A stretch of 64,000 nucleotides of DNA from Cornus controversa (Eukaryota > Streptophyta > Magnoliopsida > Cornales > Cornaceae). The stretch is from contig CM048846.1 in assembly GCA_026545225.1 (NCBI GenBank), positions 39,567,501-39,631,500 of the forward strand, read 5' to 3'. The position numbers and the translations under genes were made by a program. Below are positions 11,517 through 23,350 of this stretch, piece by piece; the stretch's first letter is position 1; every line of letters begins with the position of its first letter. Below the pieces are notes generated by a model, which saw only the letters and a list, made by a program, of their open reading frames with translations, did not search any database and was not told where the DNA came from.

Positions 11517-11735
11517 TTAAAAAAAATTGGGGGCAGCCTTAATTTTCCTATATAAAATCACAATTAATACACCATAAATAAGCACTAGTAAGAGAGGTTT
11601 GAAAAAAAATTGGGGGCCATCCTTAATTTTCCTATATAAAATCACATTTAATATCCATAGATAAGCACTAGTAATAGGGTTTTGAAAAAAAATTGGGTGG
11701 GCCATGCCTCCCCTCCCTCCGCCCCTACCTGTGTT
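11517..11735. repeat. Short tandem repeat, ~84-bp unit, about 2.5 copies
   Basis: AAAAAAATTGGGGGC, then AATTTTCCTATATAAAATC, then AAGCACTAGTA recur with a spacing of about 84 bp starting at 11520, 11605 and 11687. The short minus-strand frame over them is repetitive and not a gene. Confidence 0.75.
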
Positions 11736-12312
11736 CATGACCGTACTACTTAATAATTAAAATAAAATGATTTCATTTTCATACCTAAATTTAATTTGTA
11801 AAATATGGATAGTGACAATTGTCGGCAGTCAGTATTAGTTCTGTCAATGGTAATCAAGATGTGCATAGCGGCATCAAAAACTGTTCCAAGCTGCTGATGA
11901 GTGGTGATAAATGTTCAAACGTTATAGTGGCTACTGCAGTAAACTAAACTGTCCACATAGTTATAAGAATGTGGCCAACCATTAATTCAAAGGAGTAACA
12001 GGATGGTCATTTTAGTTTAACAAAATCAGTAAAATCCATGCTGACTTGCCGAATATATAAAGGAAACAAAAGAAGTAAAAGGTATTCAAGAATCTGGAAA
12101 TTTGGGTCTCTGTCTCTTCTGTTTTTTTTCTTTTTCTTTTTTTGCATAAAGTAACTAAATTTTGGATCAGAATCATATGTTATTTCACACGACAAAAAAT
12201 ATGCAGAAAACCTTCAACAGAATTAAATTGGACAGTTGAGCTTCGTTAGGAATAGTGTAGAATGTGAGCAGGTAAAATGACCATAATAATAAAGACACGT
12301 GTGAAAGCATCA
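11736..12312. other. Intergenic, nothing recognised
   Basis: AT-rich, with a T/C-rich tract at 12110-12145. No gene or element ends seen. Confidence 0.4.
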
Positions 12313-12321
12313 CTAAAATAT

Positions 12322-13160
12322 AGGGTAAAGTGCATAAAACACCCCTGTAGTTTAAAAAATGTGCAAAAAATCCCCTTCATGTTCACTTTCCTCCCTTGTA
12401 GTTTGTATTTGGTACAAATAAACCCTTACGACCTATAAAATTACCTTTATACCCCAAAATATTTCAGCACAAAAAATACCAAAATATTTTTTATTGCATA
12501 AAGACCAAAATGCCCATCTATATATTACTCTCTCTGTCTCTCTCTACTCACCAACCGATTCTCTCTCTTCTCACTCATCATCATTCTCTCTCTTCTTTTA
12601 TTTTCTTTTTCTCCCTCTCTCTACAATAGTGGACGGTTATAATTTTGTTTCAATAATGATATGAAAACGAAAGTCTCTCTCTCTCTATTCACTCACTGTT
12701 GTTGATATATATCACCCATTTCAGTTGTAAGTTTCTCACACGGTTCGGTCATCGCTTTGTTTCTCCCACACTCTCTCCAAACCTTTAATCAGAGAAGGGG
12801 TTTAATCATTGGTATAATATAATATAAAACTGATTTGACGGTTTCTACAAGAACTGAAATTGAGTTTATATGACTAGAATTGAGACATTGAGTTGTATAA
12901 AATATTTAGAATTTATCCTAATATGTGGTCTGATAGATTAACACATGGGTTTAATACAATCCATAAGATAGTTATAAATTGATATCAATCATGTAGGGTT
13001 TTTTCTCTCACAACAAACAAGATGATCAAGAATAGTTAAAAACAAGACTCTCTCTCTCTTATTCTATTAGGCTTTTTTAAAGAATCCACTTGGCAAAGCC
13101 ACCTCAAGTTCGGTGCTTATTTGGTAGGAAAACTTCTTTTCCCTATCATTTACTCATTAT

Positions 13161-13201
<41 letters not shown>

Positions 13202-14033
13202 TATTATATATATGCACACAGAAAACCAGGCAAGCCACCGTCCAATCATCATTCCCGTTGCCGGATAACTCACTATCATCACCACGGCTCCACCATCCTC
13301 TTCATCACCCACTGTCGAACTTAAGCTCCATCAATGTAGCTTTACTGTCGATTTCCATGGAACCCGAAGACCCTTCAACAAAGCCTCCACTGCTTGAACT
13401 CCAAACAGACCACTATGGCCACTTCTACTAAAAATCCATGGCCTTGCAAAGACCCAAATGCCAAAATGGGTCCCCATCTTCACCCACTGCCGTCAACATC
13501 ATCTCCTCCATCATCATAACCACCCGAAGTCACCATGGCTACAACTGAAGATCCAGAGAGAGGACCCTGTATCGACCCGCAAAGACCCATGGCCATCACT
13601 GCCATCATCAAGCACCGTGACCACCACTAACCTATCACCTTAGCTCATTGCCAACCAACAGAGCATGACTGCAACATTACTGTCGACACCCATATCAGCC
13701 GAGGAGAGAGAAGAATGAGCCGAGAGGGAGAGTCAGTGAAAGAAGAGAGAGAAAGAATAAAAGAAAAGAAAAAGAGAGAGAAGGTGAGGGGGGAGAGAAG
13801 ATGAAAAAGAAAAGAAAAAGAATGGTTCAAAAAGGTAATTTGCACATTTTGGTCTTTTCACATTAAGAAATATTTTGGTATTTTTTGTGCTGAAATATTT
13901 TGGAGTATAAAATTAATTTTATAGGGCATAAGAGTTTATTTGCACCAAATATAAACTATAAGAGAGGAAGTGAACATGAAAGGAGGTTTTTGCACATTTT
14001 TTGAACTACAGGAGTGTTTTATGCACTTTACCC
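12322..14033. mobile_element. Non-autonomous MULE-like transposon with ~190-bp TIRs
   Basis: The left end starts AGGGTAAAGTGCATAAAACA and runs inverted-repeat homology to about 12518. The right arm (about 13843-14033) is its reverse complement and includes the matching blocks for GTGCAAAAAA, AATATTTCAGCACAAAAAAT and GACCAAAATG. A 9-bp direct repeat CTAAAATAT flanks it exactly (12313-12321 and 14034-14042). Long TIRs plus a 9-bp duplication are the hallmark of Mutator-like elements. The interior is CT-rich with a TA microsatellite near 13161-13196 and C-rich sequence (13240-13640), but no transposase. Whether the C-rich interior was captured from a gene is unknown. Confidence 0.88.
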
Positions 14034-14042
14034 CTAAAATAT

Positions 14043-16640
14043 ACAAACACAGGTAAATATCATATGAAGCTTAACAATAAACTGACGGCATGGTTTGACA
14101 ACTAAACAATAGTTAATTTTCAGATTCATAAGAAAAACACCCTATCATTCTAGAGTATTACAATATCACGTGGAAACACTGCCTCGACATATTATAAATC
14201 ATGCATTCCCTTCACGTTCTTTTTTACAAGGACTTTTCCTTTAATTAAAAGTAGGTATATAGAAGAAGCATATGGAGACTTCAACAGCTCAACAAATGTT
14301 AAATATAGCAATCATGAGTCAGTTTGAGGAACAAAAGGAAACTCATGAATTAAATGTAAATTTAATTAAATGATACTACTAATATACATTCAAATTTTTA
14401 ACAAACCAGTAGTTAGATTACATTACAGCCTATTTAGGCAAAATTCAAGCACGATCATATCCAAGCAAATTAAACCTAGCAAGAAGGACAAACACTTCTA
14501 AGGAAGATTCGTGCTTGTGTTACACTTTCTAGACACCAACACTTCTCGAATAGTTTTGGACACATACGGACATACCTGAGGTTTACCCTATTCAGACACC
14601 TCCTAAAGTTTGGCATGTGTGATCTATCCCTCCCCCAGGGCCATTGGGACACACTTGTGAAATGACCTATTTACCCCTTGACTAACTAAAAAGGCGTCTA
14701 ACCTTAAGTATGACATGAAATGACAAAAGTGTCCCATTAAAACTTTTGTTAGTGGACAAACACACCCTTTGACCCTGAAAATTTGAAGTTTCCTTCTTAT
14801 AAATTTATGAAAAAGAATCTTATAATTATATGTATATATGATTGCATCTATGGATCAACAACTTTGTACCTTTCAAGATCAGTAAGTTTTTAACTATTCT
14901 CGAACATGAATCATAAATGCACAGGAATATATTATTACAATTGTCTCAAGTGACAGGATTTTAATTGTATAAATATATATGTGTAATCACAGATTCACAG
15001 TACTATGGAATAGGTACATGATATAACAATATACACATGGGTGTAAGTATCGAGGGGATATACATGTATATTTATATGTGACTATGTATTAAACTAAGCA
15101 ATGGGTAATCAAATCTCAAATCTAGTCTATGTGTATATGAATATATATGCGTGTGTGAGCAAGGTAGGATGAATTTGATAGGGGAAAAAGAACAAGGGAA
15201 AAGAAAACTCTGTTGCTACAACAGGCCATATTTTGCTGATGGAGGAAGAGTCTAGGGAGGTGAAGAGGACATTGGGTGACCGGAGCACATGACCCTCTGT
15301 CCCTCCCCCTCTTCCGTCGGAGCCTGGCATCTGATATTAAAGGAATTAAAATCGCTAAAGAATGTCCTCTCCATTACGACCATCTTCTCCCACCGCTGCC
15401 ACCCCACGGTTTACTCTCATCTCCAACCATCCACTGCCATGAAAAGACAATTATCCTTGATCTTTTGTAAATTAAACACTTGAACCAAATTGTGAGTTAG
15501 GTTCCCTTCTAGGGTTCGTGAGAGAGAGGGAAAAGAGAGAGTGAGAGAGAGAGAGAATAAGATTCAGGTTATTTAAAAAGGTATGTGTAATGTGTCAAGT
15601 TGTCGTCTTCTCATCTTCTCTCTCTACCAAACCTTTTACCATAGCCTTCTCTCTCTCTTACACTTAATCTATCTTTATTTTTTATTTTTTCTCTCTACAA
15701 CTATTGCTCCATCTCTCTTTGTGGTTATGGCAGCAATGATTCAAAAGGTTGATGAAATCCATAAACAATAATGTTTGTCGCCATCCATCGTTTACAATCT
15801 AAATTTCATCAACACCCCTCTCTTCCAAGCTCTCTCAAACCCTAAATTCCAAAACCCTCTTGGATCTTTTTTTTTTTTGGGGGGGGGGGGGGTTAAGGAG
15901 GCATGCAGACCGTTTGTTACAGGCTACTGACCTGCTCTTGACTGTATTGTTTCTGTGGAAGCAAATGCATTCTTTCCTGGTTTCAACAATGATGGTTGGC
16001 TTTTGCTATAACATATCGAACGGATAGGAAATATCTTGCTGAGCTCTTTAATCACACGAGTGATCATCTTTATCATTAAACATAACATTAATGAATTAAA
16101 AACTCTGTTATATATATAATACTTATATTTATCTTTCAACATAATTTTTAAATTTTTACAGGTTGCAAGACAAAATGTAAATTAAATGCATATCTTTATT
16201 AATTGATTATATTTAAAATATATTTTTTTATTAATTAGATTAATACTGTAATTATAATTTATTAAGTGTATAATAATATAGAATGATAATTGTGATAAAT
16301 AAATCAAAAGTATATATTGTTATATTAATATATAATTTCAATGGGGGTAATTATGAACCAAGTGTTGTATTTCCTTTTCATCAATTATGTAATAGGGTAA
16401 CATGTAATTTTCGAGCACTGTTTGAAGTCATAATAGTCTTTTTACACATTTGAATGGTAAAATTGGAACTAAATAAGATATTTTTGCTGACATCAGCGTT
16501 TTCAGGCGTTGACTTACTGTCAACACTAACGGAGGGGAGAAAGTGATGCCAGAACATAAACATTAGGGGAGGTCTCTGCCATTTGAATAACACAGGGAGG
16601 TCTGCATACTAGAGGGGAGGTAAGTGTAATTTACACTTAA
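14043..16640. other. Intergenic, possible decayed transposon, no gene
   Basis: GA/CT-rich patches (15520-15560, 15610-15720), a T12-G14 homopolymer pair at 15867-15892, and AT-rich sequence (16090-16340). The end near 16560-16640 (GGGAGGT words and a GTGTAATTTACAC palindrome) looks like a transposon end, but I could not find a matching partner. Short frames have no motifs. Confidence 0.35.
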
Positions 16641-17217
16641 CTATTTTATATAGCAGAATTGTAGAATTTATAACATTGACATTTAAAAAAACCAGCAAGA
16701 AAATGCAACACCCGGGGGTATTGTTGGTTTATTTCAATACAGAAATCTGAAGATAATGTAGAATGTCTTAGTACAAGAAATATGAAGATGACGAAAAATG
16801 TCAATAAGTGTAAAACCTGGAATATACAAATAATATGCAAGGGATACAGTAACTATGATGAAATGAAATCCTTTATTGTTAAGAAAGCGCATAAAGAAAT
16901 TGATTCCCACTTCATACAATTGATAATATCATATTATGACCAACACTTAATAAGTAATATTGCACCAAAATGGAGCTAAAAAACAATTAGTTCCACGGTT
17001 AATATAGATGTCATCAACTAATTTAGGCATCCGCAATGTCAATGTATTGAAGACAAAAGGTAATGGTTTGAAAATGCCATGATAGAGTTGAAAGAGAATT
17101 AGAACCACAAACCAAAGAGAGAGAGTAAAGATCAGATTCAAGGTTGGCAAAACCTTAAAGACCAATTGGCATGTAATGATGTTAAATTCAACTCTCATAA
17201 AGGCTGTTTGATAACGC
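16641..17217. other. Intergenic, nothing recognised
   Basis: AT-rich, with overlapping short frames on both strands and no recognisable domain. Confidence 0.35.
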
Positions 17218-17337
17218 AATTAAGTACTTAAAACTAGATGTATGCAGAGGTCTTCAATAGTTCAATTAAGTGTGTTTTATAACATGAGCACGAAATTAAG
17301 TACTTAAAACTAGATGTATTCAGAGGTCTTCAATAGT
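17218..17337. repeat. 45-bp direct repeat, period 75 bp
   Basis: A block starting AATTAAGTACTTAAAACTAG and ending GAGGTCTTCAATAGTT occurs at about 17218-17262 and again at about 17293-17337 with one or two differences. Confidence 0.85.
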
Positions 17338-17771
17338 TACACGACCAGAATTAAATGGACAAAAATGTATTCATAGAGGCTCTTAAAATAAAAAGGTGCG
17401 GATTAAATGGACAAAAAATTTTAAAATAGCTGAACTTCACATATCGCTTAAAGCCGAATGTACTCAGTGAAGGACATTTTCTACTTATCAAAAAAGGACA
17501 TTTAATAATTTTAAGTAACTAGACAAACTTACCTTTAGACAATGTATTTCCCTAATTTATGTCCCATATTCTTTTCCATTTTCCCTTTGAGAACCCCTCT
17601 CTATTGTTGCTAGAGTATCCTATAACTCAATCGATGCCTAAACCACCATTGCGCTCGCAATCGGCTTCACCCTAACAATAATTGGTGTACCATCAGTGCC
17701 ACAATGGGAAAATCCACTGCACTTCCCTTTCAGAAAGCAACAAAGATGAAGGTCAAGTCACAATATGTCTT

Positions 17772-18258
17772 GGGCCCATTTGACGTTGATGTTGTAATAA
17801 AAACAATGTGTTTTTATTAGTAGAGCTGCCATAAAATTGCTTTTAGTAAAAAGCATGTAAGGTGTTTGGTGATACATTATATAAAGTACTTTTCACAATT
17901 AAAATACTTTTCAGTTTGTTTGGTAACATATTGTTTAAAGCACTTCTATAATACAATAATGTCCTTTAATGGAGTGTTCTTATATTTGATAATAATAAGA
18001 CTTATAAAAAAGTAAATGAAAGAGTCTTTATAAAAATAAAAATGGATAAAATTGTTTAAAGAAAACACTTGCATAAAATATAGAACCTCTACTCAAAATA
18101 CAGTTTTAAAAGCTAAAAATTTTAGCTTAGATCAAAAGCTCTACTAAGTTAAAATCTCTATCATTAGAAGTGTTACTTTTGTTACAACACATATTTAAAA
18201 GCAAACTTTTAAAATAAAAACGGTTTTAAGTGGTTCAACAGCAACCCAAACGGGCTCT
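17772..18258. mobile_element. Possible MITE with imperfect terminal inverted repeats
   Basis: The left end GGGCCCATTTGACGTTGATG is imperfectly complementary to the right end (18225-18258, reading GAGCCCGTTTGGGTTGCTG on the minus strand). Internal copies of GTTTGGT and AAAGCACTT words fit a hairpin-type MITE. No clear target duplication was found. Confidence 0.45.
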
Positions 18259-19368
18259 TGGATTAGTTGATAGTGCGGTTGGGGAGAAAGCGTTCAATTC
18301 GGACCTATTGTAGGTGTAGGAGATACTGGACAGTTTAGTTTCGAATCAGTGGCTTAATTTGCAGGTCAAATGAAAGATGGCAGGCTGCCTACATCCTCCT
18401 CACCAGAGATCTAACTCAACATACAAGTCAATCCAGATGTTGTCAGGGTTTTTGGGAGTTTCGGCCTGTAGTCTACGGTGAGGGTTCTACGTGGGTTAGA
18501 GATCCACTAATCTCAATGGTTTGCTAGAATTCTTGAGCTTTTTCTCTCTCTACGCTTTTCTTTCTAGCCCTAGAGGAAAGTGTCAGCACCAAATGGGTAC
18601 AAATCTGTGGATTTCAAGGAAGAAAATAAATTTGGGAAAGAGTCAAATTAATATTCTTCCATACACTTGTATCCTCTTCAACTTTCATTTATAAAATTTT
18701 CAAAATGGAATCACAAAATCTTTAAAAGAAAACAACATCCCTAGAACATTCTTAAATTTCAATTCATAAAATTAATTTTAAGAAATTAGGGAAGTGTTTT
18801 AAAGGCTCTCAAAAGGAAGGCTTACAATACTCTGGTGAACGCACTTTTTGTCTTAGTTCTTATTCTTTTCCTTATTAAAATGGCCATTTGTTTTAAATGA
18901 TCAAGAAAGGCCCAAATGCCACTTTCCAAGTTCAAAAACTACATATAATAAATATATGCTAAACAGTGGTTCAGTTCTTTATACTAATCAAACAATTTAA
19001 ATAAATGTAGTGATAAAGATTCAGGCAATACTAAACAGATTTTCACATTTGAAACTATCAACTTAAAAATATTATGAAACATATTATTCATATGCAGATA
19101 CACATAGTGATAAATTCGTTAGTTCGAAAAGAAAAAGAAAAAGATTTTTTTCCTAGCAACCCACATCATATTTAAAATTGATCTATATGACCATAATATT
19201 TTAGAAAGAAGAAATTCCATTATGTTTAGTAAACAACATTTAATGAGTAAACCCCAATTCATTTCCACAAACAAGAACCACAAAAAGTTCAAGTAAAACA
19301 CAAATCAAATCTAAATAATAGGCGCAAAATACAAACTAGCATGAATCTGAAAACAGTAATATCCATAC
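18259..19368. other. Region where 3' exons of the ANTH gene are expected; none found
   Basis: A CT-rich patch at 18540-18565 and generally AT-rich sequence. The next ANTH exon (the block after HNWT that normally reads like VALKTLIVIHR) was looked for and not seen. Confidence 0.4.
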
Positions 19369-21357
19369 CGTCCAATTATGGGTCTTCGACAATCGTCTTG
19401 CAAGAGCGTGTATGCAGTATGCAACATTGGCTCGAGGACGAATCGCAGACGTGGTGACCAAAATTTCTGCAAAAAATAGACCATAAAATAAAAAATTCAA
19501 ATATTTTGGCCGAAACTAGAGAACCCACAAAAGAGAATTTTGGATCTATGAATAAGAGAAGTCACTTCTGAGATGTCTATCTTTGGGTGGACACTCATCG
19601 TGATTCGTAGCTTTAACGATCGCAACATCAACATCCTAATTATAGAATACAATCAAATCAATATTTTTTTTTTTTTGATATTTTAAAGCACTAATAAACA
19701 TGAAAGGCATTCAATTCTAGAAGCCACTACTACATCATCAAAAAATAAGGCAAGCTAATAACCAAATGCCAAATTCTTGAAAATTAATAAATTAATATAA
19801 AGATAACAACATTAATACCAAATTGAAATGATGAGGCCAAAATCTGCTGAAACTGCTGTGAAATTCCTCTGCAATGCAACTCTCTAATCTTGAGCTTACT
19901 AAAATAATTCAGATTGTAATGAAAGCTGTGCCCTCAAAATAAATCGTTCCCCTGGCTGTTTCTTCTTACTTCTCTTAATATTCACCTCCATTGCTCCATC
20001 CTTTCACTTTCCAAGTTCAATTTTCTTCTTATTCTTCTTCTCTTTCCTTCCACCAGAATCTTCTCCGTCTTCCTTCTGTTTTATACCATCTCCATCCTCT
20101 ACTTTAGCCAACTCCTTCAATCTTTTCTCATCATTGCCCTTCACCAAATCTCCCTTCTTTCTCTTCTTACTCCCAAAGGCAGCACTATCCAGTTCATCAT
20201 CCTCAGTTTTCTCACTCTGAAAGCCATCCCCATGGTCATCATTGCTCAATTCATCTTCACCCACATCACCATCCATATACAGAACTTCGTGTATCCTCCC
20301 CTTCTTGGTGCTCTTTTTCTTATCCAATTTCTCATTTTTCTTATTCTCCTCCTTAATTCTCAATTCATCACCACCCTCTTCCTCAATCCCCATCTCATCA
20401 TTCTTAACTCCCTCAATCTTCTACTTCATATCTGGCAATGCCTGATATATTAGGAACGCCAAAGACTCAGAGAACTTCAAGTGAAACGACCTCACACCAG
20501 CCCATTTCTACGGCACAACCTCGACAACCCCATCAATGGCAGCCACCACATTCTCAACAATCTCTCCACTTTCCATCGAAACCTTCCCAACCTTAACCAC
20601 ACTACAAGTCCCTGTCCTCAAGCACAACAATGCCGCGGAACACGCCCTCTCAATTTGCTTCTTCCAGTTCTTGTGGGTTAGGTCCACCGGCACTGGTTGT
20701 CGGCAAAGAACACGACGTAGGAGTCAAAGAGCTTGCGCTTGGCCTCAAAGGATCTGTAATCGGACTTGAGCTTAGAGAGCCTGAGGACTTTACTGATAGG
20801 GATGTCTTCAGATTTGATCTCCTTCTTGGCGTGGTCGGAAGAGAGTTTGGAACTGGGTCGTTCGTCGATGATGAGACACAGCTCGGAAGAGTCTTGTGGG
20901 GAGAGAAGAGGGTGCGGGAGGGAGATTTTGTGAGGGTTCGTGCGACCTTTGGTGGGATTTCTTGAGGGTCAGGACAAGGTACATGAAATCGTCTTGTTCC
21001 AAGAGTTGGGGCTTTTGGGTCATCGATTTGGAGCTTTTCCATTTTAGGAGGGCGTTCATTGCCCTTTGTACTCTATCTAGGCTAACCCTAGAGGAAGCCG
21101 AGGACAGAGGAGGAGGATGGAGAGATTTATCGGTTGCCATGGAATCTAGAGAGAGAGAGAGATCAAATCAATATAATCTACAAGCATCACGTATACATAG
21201 AAATATATATTTATGTGTGAGTGTGTATGTGTGTGTCTATAGAGAGAAAGAGAGAGAGGATAAGGGACCTTCAAATCGCTATTAACACGGCAAGGCAGAC
21301 TTTGGTGTGATCTTTGAGAGCGCCGTAGGCCTTTCGCCATGTCTGGACGGTGCCCAT
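19369..21357 (-). pseudogene. ANTH-domain clathrin assembly protein (AP180/CALM-like), first three exons only
   Basis: Minus-strand exons of the plant ANTH family, which bind phosphoinositides and clathrin at sites of endocytosis. Exon 1 (21269-21357) opens with ATG at 21357 and reads MGTVQTWRKAYGALKDHTKV, then after a 1-base loss RVNSDLK, ending at a GT donor. Exon 2 (19566-19635) reads DVDVAIVKATNHDECPPKDR then HLR. Exon 3 (19369-19466) reads [20 protein letters not shown] then [18 protein letters not shown] sequence ([12 protein letters not shown]). AG/GT sites and codon phases join exons 2 and 3. The lipid-binding K-A-x-N-H motif (KATNH) is present. The frameshift in exon 1 and absence of downstream exons make it non-functional as seen. 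Intron 1 (19636-21268) contains a whole RSL1D1-like retrocopy. Confidence 0.85.
20004..21140 (-). pseudogene. RSL1D1-like ribosomal L1 domain protein, processed pseudogene
   Basis: Intronless minus-strand copy of the plant ribosomal L1p/L10e-family protein related to nucleolar RSL1D1. It starts at ATG 21140: VSLDRVQRAMNALLKWKSSK, then QKPQLLEQDDFMYLVLTLKK. Two single-base losses near 20948-20960 shift the frame. It continues SELCLIIDERPSSKL, SEDIPISKVLRLSKLKSDYR, FEAKRKLFDSYVVFFAD. About 60 bp of coding sequence is missing near 20690. Then MPVDLTHKNWKKQIERACSA, RTGTCSVVKVGKVSMESGEI, a TAG at 20508-20510 and a second TAG at 20421-20423. A Lys/Glu-rich acidic and basic tail (20004-20393) ends the frame. 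Frameshifts, a deletion and two stops show it is dead. Lack of introns and its place inside intron 1 of the ANTH gene suggest retroposition. Confidence 0.9.
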
Positions 21358-21796
21358 TTGTCAACCAGCGGCGCTTTCTCTCTCTTTCTCTCTCTACTCC
21401 GTTGGCGCTGCGATCGCCCGCTTTCACTCTACCCAGGCGACGGTGCTTTCTCTCTCTAGAAGTGTTCTTCAGACCTTTTTCTCTCTCTAGTCTCTCTCCT
21501 ACCAGACAAGTACAGAAGGAAATGGTTGTTACTATTCTCTCACTCTCTCTCCACGTTTTCTTTTCTTTAGTCCAACTTTGTTGGCTTTGGCTGACCCATC
21601 GTTCGGTATGTGGCATCATTATTATTCTAATGGTTCAGATCTACCCAAATGAGAGGATCCTGCTGTGACCGTTTACAATGGATTAAAACGGCTTCGTTTT
21701 CATTTATTTGTGCAGAACTCGTCATCATTTAAATGAACTCTACTAAAGTCAACCAACAAAAGAAATCTCATAAAAAAACATTATAAATTCTCCAAC
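21358..21796. other. Upstream region of the ANTH gene remnant
   Basis: CT-rich repeats (21379-21400, 21480-21500, 21538-21555) lie where the 5' UTR and promoter of the ANTH gene would be on the minus strand (GA-rich in the transcript). No clear TATA box was identified. Confidence 0.35.
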
Positions 21797-23223
21797 ACCG
21801 CAATATATAATTCTTTAAATATATTTTTGTCTTTCCTTCATTCAAACTTTGACAACATTTATTATAAATTAAACTTTTTTAATAAAAGATAATTATGAGA
21901 GATTCAATTTGAGTACCACGTAAATTATGTTATACTTAATTTTTTTTAAATAAATTTATTTAAAATCAATACATTTACTTCATAAATAAACAACATAGTT
22001 TCCTATTTCAGTAACTTTAATTCTATTTTTAACTAAATTAATTCATCTTTCTAAAACTCAATTTAAATTTTTAAATATATTTTAAAAATAATATATGTAT
22101 ATATAGAGAGAGATAAAAAGAGTTTAAATTAATATTTATAAATTTTAAAATTTATATAGATTTAACATACTTAGGATTAAAGTAAAAATTTATAAAAGTA
22201 AAATATAAAAAAAATTATTTATAATATTATTTTATTACTTTTCTTTTCTTTTTAAAGAGTTATAATATTATTATAAACTTAATAAAAAAATATTATAACT
22301 CTTTCCAACACTAAAGTACTGTAACTCTTCCTAATACAAAATTAAAGTAATATAATAATATTTTAACTTTTTCAAAGAGAAAAGAAAATTAATAAAATAA
22401 TATTATAAAAAATATTTTTTTTATATTTTCACTTTTATAAATTCTCATGCTAATCCTAAGTGTGTTAAATCAATATAAATTCTAAAATCTATAAATATTT
22501 ATTTAAGAGAGACTGTGTTAGCACTCTCATTTTCTACGTTTGCACTCCCCTCTTAAAATAAATAACATTTCTAACCTTAACTTCACAACTGAATGATTAT
22601 TATTATTCAAATTGCACAACTATCCTTTCTGACATTCCCTCCATGTATCCAATCTTTAATGTTTTCAGTATCTTTTGACAAGATCCAAAAAAAAAATTTA
22701 CCCAAAAAAATGAACTCAAAAAATAGTTATCTATTTCTATTTAGACAGGACTCAAAAAAAGTTATCTATGTATTATCTCTTTTGACAGGACCAAAAAAGA
22801 AAAGTACCAAAAAATTTATTATCTTTATTGAATAAATTACTTTGGACATGAAACGAAAAAAAGAACTAAGAAAACAATTATCTGTATAAGACCCAAAAAA
22901 AAAAAAAAAAAAGATCCAAAAAGAATGTTATCTCAGTTGAATAAATTCTCTTTTGACATGACCAAAAAAAAGTACTCATAAAAAAAGTTATTTTTGTCGA
23001 CTAAATTATCTCCTTTGATAGGAAAGGAAAAGAAGTATGGTACGCAGAAAAAAAAAAAAAAGGGAAAAATTACAACTAAGTCCTATTTTTTCATGCAAAA
23101 GACAAATAAATCCTATAATTTTTCTATGAGACCATTAAGTCCTACTTTTGAAACATTTTTCCATTTAAGTTCTAAACCACTTAACTTTTCACTTATACCC
23201 TTACCAAATTAAGTTTAAAATTA

Positions 23224-23350
23224 GCCTTCCAAGCAATAGACCCGGGTTCGACTCCCGGCAGACGCAATTTCTCATTTTGTATACTTGTGAAGTAGTTGAC
23301 TAATGTTCAATTCTTCTCCTCAAATTCTATTTTTCCTTTCAAAAAAAAAA
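23224..23350 (+). mobile_element. tRNA-Gly(UCC)-derived retroposon / 5'-truncated SINE
   Basis: 23224-23266 matches the 3' 43 nt of plant tRNA-Gly(UCC) as I recall that sequence: anticodon loop CTTCCAA (anticodon 23228-23230), a T arm of CCGGG-TTCGACT-CCCGG, and acceptor strand CAGACGC plus A. A ~74-bp unrelated body and an A10 tail (23341-23350) follow. The insert is flanked by a target duplication TTAAGTTTAAAATTA (left copy ending at 23223; right copy 23351-23365), which proves retroposition. The 5' half of the tRNA, with its A box, is absent. Confidence 0.88.

Noticed and set aside
14500..16640. A second MULE bounded near 14515 and 16640
   Set aside because: The right-hand end looks transposon-like, but the left sequence does not pair with it and no target duplication was found.
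20536..20965. Plus-strand frames of 77-129 codons opposite the RSL1D1-like copy
   Set aside because: Antisense shadows; the collinear protein homology is on the minus strand.
23224..23266. Functional tRNA-Gly gene
   Set aside because: Only the 3' 43 nt are present; the acceptor 5' strand, D arm and A box are missing, and retroposition marks flank it.
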